Positions 26,301 to 34,853 of a stretch of DNA of 64,000 nt are shown here, one piece after another. The stretch comes from Candidatus Amarobacillus elongatus (GTDB lineage Bacteria; Chloroflexota; Dehalococcoidia; Tepidiformales; Tepidiformaceae): positions 558,001 to 622,000 of the forward strand of contig JADJBX010000001.1 in the NCBI GenBank assembly GCA_016703545.1, given 5' to 3'. Within the stretch, counting starts at the first letter, position 1, and each line of letters opens with the position of its first letter. The notes under the pieces were generated by a model. That model searched no databases and had not been told where the DNA came from. It saw only the letters and a program-made list of their open reading frames with translations. Position numbers and translations under genes: made by a program.

Positions 26301-29271
26301 CGTTGGGCACCGAGCTCATGCCCGCCGTTTCAATCCTCACCCGCCTGTGAAGGCGGGTGCCACGCCCGCACCGGGCTGAAGTCGGCGAGCTCGCGCTGGT
26401 TTCAATCCTCACCCGCCTGTGAAGGCGGGTGCTGCCGCCCCAGACGACTGCGGCGGGCCATCGGCGGGAGCGTTTCAATCCTCACCCGCCTGTGAAGGCA
26501 GGTGCTGCGGCAGTCCGCGCGGGCCGTCTCCGCTACGTAGCGACGTTTCAATCCTCACCCGCCTGTGAAGGCGGGTGCTGCCTCCCCGCGAGGGTTTCGG
26601 GGTCCACGGTAGGAGTTTCAATCCTCACCCGCCTGTGAAGGCGGGTGCGCCTGCAGAGGTGTACTGCGCGGCGACTGGCCAATCGGCGTTTCAATCCTCA
26701 CCCGCCTGTGAAGGCGGGTGCTGCCCGGGATGAAGGTGCACCTCGTACCGTGCCCCGGCGTTTCAATCCTCACCCGCCTGTGAAGGCGGGTGCCTGCCAA
26801 AGTCCTCCGGTGCGTCGCGACGCGCGCGATCTCCGTGCGTTTCAATCCTCACCCGCCTGTGAAGGCCGGGCTGCGCGTACGCCCAGGTCCGGCGCCTTCT
26901 GACCACGGGTGTTTCAATCCTCACCCGCCTGTGAAGGCGGGTGCCGCCGCCAACGCTCACTTGCAGGAGCACCTCCGAACACCTCGGTTTTAATCCTCAC
27001 CCGCCTGTGAAGGCGGGTGCCAGCACCGCCGCGCTGGCGCCGCCGACGGCAGCGTTTCAATCCTCACCCGCCTGTGAAGGCGGGTGCTGCACTTCCCGCC
27101 AGGTTCCCCCCAGGTCGTCGGTTCTGGGCGAGGTTTCAATCCTCACCCGCCTGTGAAGGCGGGTGCGCGACGACTCGAGGGCGGGATCAGGCGCCCCCAC
27201 AGAGTTTCAATCCTCACCCGCCTGTGGAAGGCGGGTGCTGCGCCGAGTGCAAGCTGCGCCGCCCGCCGGAGTCGTGGTTTCAAGCCTCACCCGCCTGTGA
27301 AGGCGGGTGCTGCCGAGCACCACCGCCACGGCCGGGCCCGCCGCCGGCGTTTCAATCCTCACCCGCCTGTGAAGGCGGGTGCTGCCCGGAAGGCGGCCTC
27401 TGGCGGGGCCGACGCATGGTTTCAATCCTCACCCGCCTGTGAAGGCGGGTGCTGCTCAACGTGGGCTACCGGCCTTGCGGCCCATACTGTTTCAATCCTC
27501 ACCCGCCTGTGAAGGCGGGTGCTGCACCGGGGGCCCGGAGGTCAGGTGGACCAGACGTTGCAGTTTCAATCCTCACCCGCCTGTGAAGGCGGGTGCGCCT
27601 CGCGGAGGGCCCCACGGGCGACGTCTTTGGTTTCAATCCTCACCCGCCTGTGAAGGCGGGTGCTGCCGTGGGGTGCACTGCTCGGGCACCTCCGAACGCG
27701 TTTCAATCCTCACCCGCCTGTGAAGGCGGGTGCTGCCATGCGCGCGGACGCGATCTTCGTCAAGGCCCTCAAGTTTCAATCCTCACCCGCCTGTGAAGGC
27801 GGGTGCTGCATCTCGCCGTCCATGGAGCTTTTGACGTCGATGTTTCAATCCTCACCCGCCTGTGAAGGCGGGTGCTGCCGGCGACTGCGGGGATTGTCTC
27901 GCGGGGTTTCAATCCTCACCCGCCTGTGAAGGCGGGTGCTGCCAACCCGCCCTGGCGCTAACGGGGCCAGGCGCGTTTCAATCCTCACCCGCCTGTGAAG
28001 GCGGGTGCTGGCGCCAAAGCGCGGCGCACGTGGCAAGGATGTCGCAGTTTCAATCCTCACCCGCCTGTGAAGGCGGGGTGCCGCGTCGCTGGGCCTGCCG
28101 ACGGTTTCAATCCTCACCCGCCTGTGAAGGCGGGTGCTGCCGAAGCGCGCGCCTCATGATCTGTCCCGCCGCTAGAGGAGTTTCAATCCTCACCCGCCTG
28201 TGAAGGCGGGTGCTGCCTGACGACGGTCGTGCGGTCGCTGACGTGGAAGTAGTTTCAATCCTCACCCGCCTGTGAAGGCGGGTGCTGCCTCGTGGGCTCG
28301 ACCATCGCGTGGCCGGGTACGCGTTTCAATCCTCACCCGCCTGAAGGCGGGTGCCCGCGGCCCAGGCGCGCCCGGGTCGCGGGTTTCAATCCTCACCCGC
28401 CTGTGAAGGCGGTGCCGCGCGTGAACGCTACCGCACGAGGGCGAGCTCGGTTTTCAATCCTCACCCGCCTGTGAAGGCGGGTGCTGCCTGGCCGTGGCGC
28501 CGATGCAGGTGTCGCCGCGCTCGTCGTTTCAATCCTCACCCGCCTGTGAAGGCGGGGTGCGCCCGCCACCTTGGCGCCGGGTCCACCGGGCATCCCGTTT
28601 CAATCCTCACCCGCCTGTGAAGGCGGGCGCTGCTGCCAGCTCCACGCCGCGGGCATGCCGCGTGTTTCAATCCTCACCCGCCTGTGAAGGCGGGTGCTGC
28701 TCGGGAGCCGATGCGGCAAGGGCAGTTACTGGCGTTTCAATCCTCACCCGCCTGTGAAGGCGGGTGCTGCTCGCACACCCCGTCGAGGTCCGCCCCCGCG
28801 TGCAGCGTTTCAATCCTCACCCGCCTGTGAAGGCGGGTGCTGCGCCAGCACTTATTGCTGTGGACCTTGCCGAAGTTTCAATCCTCACCCGCCTGTGAAG
28901 GCGGGTGCTGCCCCGTACTTCTGGGAACCCACGGCAAGCCCGTTTCAATCCTCACCCGCCTGTGAAGGCGGGTGCTGCCCCTTGCCGCGCAGACGGCCGC
29001 CCATCGGCACAACCCGGTTTCAATCCTCACCCGCCTGTGAAGGCGGGTGCTGCGACATACGGCGTGGACGAATGCGCCACCGCGAGTTTCAATCCTCACC
29101 CGCCTGTGAAGGCGGGTGCTGCCCAACCTGATCGCGCTCGCGTAGGCTGGCCGCCGTGGGTTTCAATCCTCACCCGCCTGTGAAGGCGGGTGCTGCAACA
29201 AGGGCTGCACCCCTCGCATCCCTGCCAAATGCCCGTTTCAATCCTCACCCGCCTGTGAAGGCGGGTGCTGC
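20346..29271 (-). CRISPR. Type I-C CRISPR array, about 124 repeats
   Basis: An 8.9-kb array. Consensus repeat is 37 bases on the plus strand, GTTTCAATCC-TCACCCGCCT-GTGAAGGCGG-GTGCTGC, with an 8-bp hairpin CACCCGCC/GGCGGGTG around TGTGAA. Read on the minus strand it ends in ATTGAAAC, the usual crRNA 5' handle, so transcription runs right to left from the leader beside cas2. Spacers are mostly 33-38 bases. Counting by hand I find about 124 repeats. The leader-proximal 2 kb and the terminal leader-distal repeat are near perfect, while 22-25.7 kb holds many repeats with indels. Short or long units occur at 21469, 25236-25396 and 28047. The last TGC is variable. Some spacers recur (see findings). 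Confidence 0.99.
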
Positions 29272-29431
29272 GGTAATTTGCTAGGATTTGGAAGCTTTGC
29301 GAGCCGATAGACCGCCCCGGCCGTCCACCGCTCGCTTCGAGCCCGGCCACTTCCGTGCCTCCTCGAAGCTGCGGCCTCGCCGCGAACCATCCCGCACTAC
29401 GCGCACAACTTCCATTCAGCGCACATTCCCC
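29272..29431 (-). promoter_or_regulatory. CRISPR leader
   Basis: The 160 bases between the first (leader-proximal) repeat and the cas2 stop codon. Its repeat-adjacent end is AT-rich on the minus strand (CTAGCAAATTACC directly before the repeat), while the cas2-proximal part is GC-rich. This is where pre-crRNA transcription should start and where new spacers should be inserted. I cannot pick a confident -10/-35 pair. Confidence 0.7.
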
Positions 29432-29722
29432 TTACAAGATAAGCGGTCCTCGCAGGTCGTGCTTCGGCTGCACCCCTGCAAGGAAGGTGAATTGACCGTG
29501 CGGCTCGCGCAGGCGGTAGATGCGGAGGTTGTCCTGCCGCGGGTCGATCGCCCTCAGCAGGTCCCGCTTCAGCAATTCGTACTGCACGTCGTTCACAATG
29601 CATTCGAAGACGGACTTCTGCACTCGCTGCCCGTACGCCTGGCACACCTGGGCGACCATGCGCAGCCGCCGCTGCCCCAGGGCGGTCGTGGTTGAAACAT
29701 CGTAGACGACCAACACCTCCAC
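29432..29722 (-). CDS. cas2: CRISPR-associated endonuclease Cas2
   Basis: Cas2 dimerises between Cas1 dimers to form the spacer-integration complex. The protein shows VLVVYDVSTTTALGQRRLRM, with the N-terminal beta strand and conserved Asp, then VQKSVFECIV and a C-terminal GPLIL typical of type I-C Cas2. The GTG at 29722 is chosen because it yields 96 residues, the normal length, and GGGGAAGTGAG lies upstream. An ATG at 29761, which overlaps the cas1 end region, would add 13 residues. It is the last gene of the cas block before the leader. Confidence 0.93.
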   Translation of the reverse strand: MEVLVVYDVSTTTALGQRRLRMVAQVCQAYGQRVQKSVFECIVNDVQYELLKRDLLRAIDPRQDNLRIYRLREPHGQFTFLAGVQPKHDLRGPLIL

Positions 29723-29757
29723 CTCACTTCCCCACGAAGGCGGGATAGTGGGGCATG

Positions 29758-30750
29758 TCACCTCTCAGGTGGCGCCAGCAGTCGCGCCTGGATGTGGGGC
29801 ACCAACCCCAGGGGGCGTTGTTGCCGCAGGATGGGATGGGACACGAGCACCTCCTTTCGCGTTTGGTAGGCGGCGATGACCGCTCGCCGTCCGGTGTCCG
29901 TCAGCAGGACTCCACCGCCCGGCGTCACCTCGAAATCGCCATCATCCAACATCCGGCGGTTCACCAGTGCGAGCGCGAGCCGGTCCGCCATGAGGGGCCG
30001 CAGTTCCTCCATGAGGTCCAGGGCCAAAGCCGGCCTGCCGGGGCGGAGCCCATGTAAGAAACCCACCTGGGGATCCAGTCCCGCGCCCTCAAGCGCGGCG
30101 GCGCACTCTCCGCGGACGAGAGCATAGAGAAACGAGAGCAAGGCGTTGGCCCGGTCACGCGGTGGCCGGCGCGTGCGCCCCTGGAGTTCGAATGCGGGGC
30201 CCACCCGGACCATGTGCCCGAAGACGCCGAAGTAGGTCCGCGCTGCGTCGCCCTCCACTCCTCTCACCCCATCCAGTGAGCTCGCGTCCTTCAGGCGCAT
30301 GAGCGATCCGGCGAGGCGGGCGGCGGCCTCCCGGAGTGGTTCGTAGTGGGGGCCTTGCCCTCGCTCCCGCGCAGCGCGAAGGAGCATCAGACGGCTGTTT
30401 TGGATCTTCCCCGCAACGAACTGCCGGGCCAGCGCAGCCGTCCGCGCTTCGTCGGACAGCGCAATGTGCTGCGCCCGTCGAAGCAGCACATTGCCCGATA
30501 CGGGCGGGTCCAGGCGGCCTCGGAACCGGCCTGCCCGTGTCAGCCATGTGATCGAACGCCCATCTCCACCGCACCGGAGGATGAGGAACGGGCTCAGGCT
30601 GACGTTCCCGAACGCCACGATGCCATCCAGGCGGACGAGCGGGATCCTGAGCACGGTTTCGTTCTCCACCGTCACGCGAACGGCGTCATGGTCAAGGTTC
30701 GCTCCGGCGCCCTGCGTCGTCAGGTAGAGCGTGTTGAGCAGCTCAAACAT
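29758..30750 (-). CDS. cas1: CRISPR-associated endonuclease Cas1
   Basis: The integrase of spacer acquisition, 330 residues. The start MFELLNTLYLTTQGAGANLD matches type I-C Cas1, and GGAGG stands nine bases before this ATG; two in-frame ATGs at 30759 and 30756 are alternatives. The metal-binding residues are expected in the Glu of GVEGDAARTYF, the His of VGFLHGLRPGRPALALDLME and the following Asp/Glu, and all are visible. The start overlaps the 3' end of cas4 by eight bases, so cas4 and cas1 are translationally coupled rather than fused. Confidence 0.95.
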   Translation of the reverse strand: MFELLNTLYLTTQGAGANLDHDAVRVTVENETVLRIPLVRLDGIVAFGNVSLSPFLILRCGGDGRSITWLTRAGRFRGRLDPPVSGNVLLRRAQHIALSDEARTAALARQFVAGKIQNSRLMLLRAARERGQGPHYEPLREAAARLAGSLMRLKDASSLDGVRGVEGDAARTYFGVFGHMVRVGPAFELQGRTRRPPRDRANALLSFLYALVRGECAAALEGAGLDPQVGFLHGLRPGRPALALDLMEELRPLMADRLALALVNRRMLDDGDFEVTPGGGVLLTDTGRRAVIAAYQTRKEVLVSHPILRQQRPLGLVPHIQARLLAPPER

Positions 30751-31404
30751 CCCCATCATCCTCCGGTTCGAGAGCTCGCGGCCAGAACAGCGCACCCTGG
30801 TATCCCCGCAGCCGCGCCGGCTGCGCGACCACGGACGGCAGGCAGACGTTGATGAGCGAACAGGAAGGGCAACGGGCGTCATCCGCGGCGGGAGGCAGTT
30901 CCTGTCGCTCGATTTGCCGGCGGACGCCTTCGATCGCCGCCATGGTGCGGTCCCGCAGGGCGGCGTCGAAGGCAACGGGTTGGCGGCGGCGCGTCGCGTG
31001 CGAATAGAGCGCTCCGCCGGGAACGCTCGTCGCGAACATCTCCTCGAGACAGAGAGCCTGCGCGCAGAGCTGGACCGCGGCGTGGCCCCCGGAGAGCGCT
31101 CCGACCTTGTACTCCACGGGGAACGGCCCCGTCTCCCGGAGTTCCACCAGGTCCGCCCGGCCGAAAAGACCGAGTCGCTCCGACCAGAGGGGCATGCCGC
31201 GGAGAAAGCGAACGCCCGGAGCGGTGGTGGCAGGCCCGGTATCCACTCGCTCGTGCGCCAGCCGCCCCGGGCAGTGAACACGTTGTCGTCGAACGTCTGC
31301 TCGACGTGGATGAGTGCGCACTGCCGCTCGCAGTAGGAAAAGTGTTCGAGGGCCGAGAGCGGAATGTCGATCCCGCCCTCGGCCCCCTCCATGCTCCCGG
31401 CCAC
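30743..31404 (-). CDS. cas4: CRISPR-associated exonuclease Cas4 (frameshift near 31266)
   Basis: Cas4 trims prespacers and helps select PAM-flanked DNA. The N-terminal part IPLSALEHFSYCERQCALIH holds the first cluster cysteine region. RLAHERVDTGP, LWSERLGLFGRADLVE and FPVEYKVG give the RecB-type nuclease core, and CPSCSLINVC supplies the three C-terminal Fe-S cysteines. The first 46 residues are in another frame: one G is missing from a G run at 31265-31268, and restoring it reads TARGRLAHERV. The reconstructed protein is about 220 residues. The start may be GTG 31404 or ATG 31392. It begins just after the cas7 stop codon. Confidence 0.9.
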
Positions 31405-31409
31405 CAGCC

Positions 31410-32303
31410 CTAGACGGCGAGACGGGTCAGCGTCACGCCTGCTGGCAGGTCGCCATCACGGACCTTCACCTCGTAGTCGGCGAACGAACGGGGCGCCGCG
31501 GAGGCCGACCCGGCCACTTCGATGAGCTCGAAGAGCGCGTGCGCGGGAGCGTTCCCCAGGCCGCGCGGATCATCGTGGGTGAAGACATAGATGCCCCGGC
31601 ATGCCATCTCCCCGCGCGCGGCCGAGCGGTCCAGGTCCCACGTGTTTTGGAGCGCCTCCCAGAACAACGCGAGGTCCTCCGGTTGGACGCCGTTGTCCTT
31701 CGCGAACCGGGCATTGAAGAAGCCGTGCGCGCGGTAGAGGCCGTACGGCACGTACGCCTTGCGGCCCATGGTACCCGTCCGTTCGGCGCCGTCGTCCTCG
31801 TTCGCGTTGGCCGCCTGCTTCGAATTCTGCGCCGGCCCGACGATGCTGTGGTCCAGGACGACGATCGGGTCGATCGAGTTGGCGAACGTCAGCTGAATGG
31901 GGCCGCGGACCTGCCCCGCGTTGAACTCCTTCATGCTCATGACGGCGCCGAACATGCGCACGTCGAAGAACTCGTCGCACATCCACTCCTTGCCGGTCTT
32001 CGCTTCCACCTTCGCGCCCTTGCCAGCGCGTTCGTTGAACACACGCTCCCGGCGCGGCGTCAGGAACTCACCGTGCTGCACGTAGATCTTGAAGCGCTGC
32101 TCCTGCCCGCGCGCCGTGTCCACGTAGTCGCGCACCTTGCGCTTGATGGCCACGTCGGTGACCAGCCCCTGCATCGTTTCCGGGTCCGTGCGGGGCAGGT
32201 TGCCCGCATCCGGGTCGCCGTTCGGGTTGCCCTTCGAAACGTCGAAAAGCAGGACGAAGTCGTGACGGCGGGTGACATCGGTGATGATCGTCGGGATTTC
32301 CAT
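31410..32303 (-). CDS. cas7c: Type I-C Cascade backbone subunit Cas7 (Csd2)
   Basis: The 297-residue protein polymerises along the crRNA to form the Cascade backbone. The N-terminus TRRHDFVLLFDVSKGNPNGD with the PNGDPDAGNLPRTD motif is diagnostic for Csd2. KRKVRDYVDT, CDEFFDVRMFGAVMS and RGPIQLTFANSIDPI are further family landmarks. It starts two bases after the cas8c stop codon and ends six bases before cas4, consistent with one polycistronic transcript. No defects are visible. Confidence 0.96.
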   Translation of the reverse strand: MEIPTIITDVTRRHDFVLLFDVSKGNPNGDPDAGNLPRTDPETMQGLVTDVAIKRKVRDYVDTARGQEQRFKIYVQHGEFLTPRRERVFNERAGKGAKVEAKTGKEWMCDEFFDVRMFGAVMSMKEFNAGQVRGPIQLTFANSIDPIVVLDHSIVGPAQNSKQAANANEDDGAERTGTMGRKAYVPYGLYRAHGFFNARFAKDNGVQPEDLALFWEALQNTWDLDRSAARGEMACRGIYVFTHDDPRGLGNAPAHALFELIEVAGSASAAPRSFADYEVKVRDGDLPAGVTLTRLAV

Positions 32304-32305
32304 GA

Positions 32306-32752
32306 TTACTCCTCCTCGGGCAGGGATTCGCCCTGCGTGGTGTCGGCATTGGTGGCGCCGGCGCGGCGCGCGTCCGCGGCGGCCCTCGCTTCCGCCCGGC
32401 TGGCGGCACGCTGGTGGTAGTACCCGAGGGCGAAGAGCCCCTGGTCCAGGGTCGTCAACGTCCGCGGAAACCCGGTCCGCCCGTTGATCTCGTCGAGGAC
32501 TTCCTCGACCCGGCGCTGGATACCCCGGTAGGTACCAGGGCGGTCCCGTTCGAGCTTGGCGAGGTGCGGCTGGACGCCCCGCAGCAGTCTCGGAAAGACC
32601 GACGCAGGGGCGCTCGATGCGGTGCCGTAGAAGCGGTCAACGATCGTCGCATTGATGTTCGGGTTGGCCGCCCGCTGCGCCTCCTCAAGTACCGCGAAGA
32701 GCCGCCCGCATTGGTAGCCAGGGTTCGGATTGTCGGGCGCGAGTGAACTCAT
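32306..32752 (-). CDS. cas11c: Cas11c small subunit, internal translation product of cas8c
   Basis: In type I-C, I-B and I-D systems the small Cascade subunit is known to be made by internal translation of the large-subunit gene. Here the in-frame ATG at 32752 (MSSLAPDNPNPGYQCGRLFA) is preceded by GGAGG with a five-base spacer ATTCC, an ideal Shine-Dalgarno arrangement inside a coding region. The product would be 148 residues and helical, with ATIVDRFYGTAS and VEEVLDEINGRTGFPRTLTT. The call rests on this site plus the known biology of the family. Confidence 0.8.
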   Translation of the reverse strand: MSSLAPDNPNPGYQCGRLFAVLEEAQRAANPNINATIVDRFYGTASSAPASVFPRLLRGVQPHLAKLERDRPGTYRGIQRRVEEVLDEINGRTGFPRTLTTLDQGLFALGYYHQRAASRAEARAAADARRAGATNADTTQGESLPEEE

Positions 32753-34147
32753 GGAATCCTCCGGGATCAGGTGGCGCGTCACGAGGACGAGCCGGATGAG
32801 GACAGCCGTCGCATAGCGAACCTGCTGCTCCGAACGTGCACGAAGGACTGCCCGTTGGAGCAGGTCTATCGGCAATGGCGACCCGGCCAGCGCGGCGCGA
32901 AAGAGCGTGCGCGGCACGGGACGCGGCAGCTGCGTGAAATCGGCCTTGCCGCCGCGGATCGGCAGGATCGCCGTGCAGAGGGACCAAGCCCCAAGGGGAG
33001 GTCCATCCGTCGCGTGCCACTCATCCGCCATTCGCTGGGCCTGGAACCACCGCGCGAGGCTGGCCTTCGCATCGCCAACCGTCGTGTCGATCCAGTCCCG
33101 CACGGCCACGCGCGATCCGCTGGCGGTGAGCGTCGTGGCATAGAACGCGTCCGCATCCACCGCCGCAGGGGAACCGCCCCCCGCCACGCTCTCGAGCAGC
33201 GACTTCACGTCCCCCGGCTCGGGCTTGTCCAGGAAGCTAAGCGGCGAAAAGCCGGACCGGGAACGCGTCCAGAAGAGCGTGATCGTGGAACCGACGACCA
33301 GGCGCGTCGACTCGTTGCGAACGAGGTCATTGAGCGCCCGCGCGTAGGCACGCGCGCACTCCCGGCACGTCGGCGCGATCAGCGACTGTTCGAGCCCGTA
33401 CGAAAGGAACGCCTCGTTATTGGCGGAGACGACCTTCAGTTGCTGGTCCGCGACGGGGCGCGGAATGGAGATGTCGACGGGGTGGATTCGGGCCGGTTCG
33501 CGGAACTCGCCACAGACCAGGCACTGCATCGTCGCCGCTTCGGCCGCCCCCTCCTCGGCCGCCGCGCACCACGCCGCCACCTGGTCGACCGTGATCGTCG
33601 ATCCCTTCGCAGCCAGTTGCGGAGCGATGAGCGCCCACGCCGCACGGACCTCCGGCAGGTCGATGAGCCGCACGCCGTCGACTTCGAAGGTGACGTAGTC
33701 GGAGGGTTTCGCTTCATCGGGGATGGGAGGGGAGAGCGGGTTCTCCGCCAGCCACGCCGCCACGCGTTCCAGGGCTGGCAGCCCCGTCACCCGAGCGCAG
33801 CCCTCGATCAGCGTGCGGAACTCCAGCAGCAACTCGGCAGAGCGGGCAGGTGTCGCCGAATCGGTTCGGCCCAGCACCTCCAGCTTGTCAGCCAGCAGCT
33901 GCGGCTTCCACTTCTGACCCGAGCGCTTGAGCGCGGGCACGAGCATCTCCAGTCCGCGGTCCGCCTTCGCCCCTTTCCCGTCCGACGTCCGGATCCATGT
34001 AGCGGAGCCCCCGTCGAATCGGAGCACCCATGGCACGTTCTTGCGTTCGTACTCCGCGGGAGCGGCCGCGCTTGCAGCGTCACCCTCTGAGCCAGCGGCG
34101 AGGCTGCCGCCCGCGTCGTAGTACTCCTTCAGCTTCTGGAGAAGCAT
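32306..34147 (-). CDS. cas8c: Type I-C Cascade large subunit Cas8c (Csd1)
   Basis: The 613-residue large subunit recognises the PAM and positions the target. The start MLLQKLKEYYDAGGSL matches Csd1, and one base separates it from the cas5c stop codon. Features include VPWVLRFDG, a zinc-binding pair CLVCG (about 226) and CREC (about 278), and TLFWTRSRSG. The C-terminal 148 residues form the helical small-subunit region and contain their own ribosome binding site and ATG (see cas11c). The protein is full length and intact. Confidence 0.95.
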   Translation of the reverse strand: MLLQKLKEYYDAGGSLAAGSEGDAASAAAPAEYERKNVPWVLRFDGGSATWIRTSDGKGAKADRGLEMLVPALKRSGQKWKPQLLADKLEVLGRTDSATPARSAELLLEFRTLIEGCARVTGLPALERVAAWLAENPLSPPIPDEAKPSDYVTFEVDGVRLIDLPEVRAAWALIAPQLAAKGSTITVDQVAAWCAAAEEGAAEAATMQCLVCGEFREPARIHPVDISIPRPVADQQLKVVSANNEAFLSYGLEQSLIAPTCRECARAYARALNDLVRNESTRLVVGSTITLFWTRSRSGFSPLSFLDKPEPGDVKSLLESVAGGGSPAAVDADAFYATTLTASGSRVAVRDWIDTTVGDAKASLARWFQAQRMADEWHATDGPPLGAWSLCTAILPIRGGKADFTQLPRPVPRTLFRAALAGSPLPIDLLQRAVLRARSEQQVRYATAVLIRLVLVTRHLIPEDSMSSLAPDNPNPGYQCGRLFAVLEEAQRAANPNINATIVDRFYGTASSAPASVFPRLLRGVQPHLAKLERDRPGTYRGIQRRVEEVLDEINGRTGFPRTLTTLDQGLFALGYYHQRAASRAEARAAADARRAGATNADTTQGESLPEEE

Positions 34148-34148
34148 G

Positions 34149-34786
34149 TCAGCCCTCCTCGAACCGCGGCGGGACGCGCAACACGCCGTTCTCCAGATGC
34201 GCACGGAACAGCCGGGGCCGCGCCCGGGCGCCGCCGGGCTCGTACTCGAGGTCCAGCAGCATCGGCCCCAGGTCCTCGGTGCGGGCGATGGGGACGTCCG
34301 TCGTGTCCGGTTCGCCGAACGACGCGGCGAACTCCCGGCACCCCAGGTATGGCGTCGAAAAGCACTGTCCGGCGGTCACCCGCCGCCGGAACTGGTCCCG
34401 GTACTTCGCCACCGGGTCGGTCGCGCCGGGCCGAAGGCGGATGTTGGCTCGAATGACGTACGCAACATCCCGCAGGGCAAGTGTGTGGCGTTGAGCGCGA
34501 TCACTGGCGGCGTCGTACCCGCCGCTCGCTCCGAAGTTCGCCGCCACGCGCTCCGTTTGGCGGCTGTTGACCTCATTTCGGACGAACGAGGCGTAGGCAA
34601 TGTCCCGGAGGACATGGATCTCCTCGACGACCCAGTCGAATTGCGGCTTCCAGAAGATCGCTTCCAGCGCGCCGCGCGCGGCCGAGGGCGTCATCACCGG
34701 GTAGGTGACGCGTTCGACCTTCATCTCTGGCCGGGTGAAGCAGGCGAGGCTGCCCCACACTTTGACCTGGACCGGTGTTTCGGCAT
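34149..34786 (-). CDS. cas5c: Type I-C Cascade subunit / crRNA endonuclease Cas5c (frameshift at the 5' end)
   Basis: In type I-C systems Cas5c (Cas5d) replaces Cas6 and cuts pre-crRNA at the repeat hairpin. The core VWGSLACFTRPEMKVERVTY, AARGALEAIFWKP, IHVLRDI, CFSTPYLGCREFAASF and LGPMLLDLEYEP is unmistakable. Without correction the first usable codon is GTG 34760, which would cut into the first beta strand. An ATG at 34786 has GGGAG five bases upstream, and one missing base just after it would give an ETPVQVKVWGS N-terminus like other Cas5c proteins, about 212 residues. I therefore extend the gene to 34786. The residue equivalent to Tyr46 of the B. halodurans enzyme appears to be Phe. Confidence 0.88.
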
Positions 34787-34853
34787 CGGTACTCCCACTC
34801 CTATGTCGGGGGCCGTGGCTGGCGAATGCGTGAGTACGTTGGGGACTAGCCGC

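Noticed and set aside
20346..29271. Many open frames in the CRISPR array with repeated peptides such as FNPHPPVKAG and FQSSPACEGG.
   Set aside because: These are translations of the repeats in different frames and have no starts or domains of their own.
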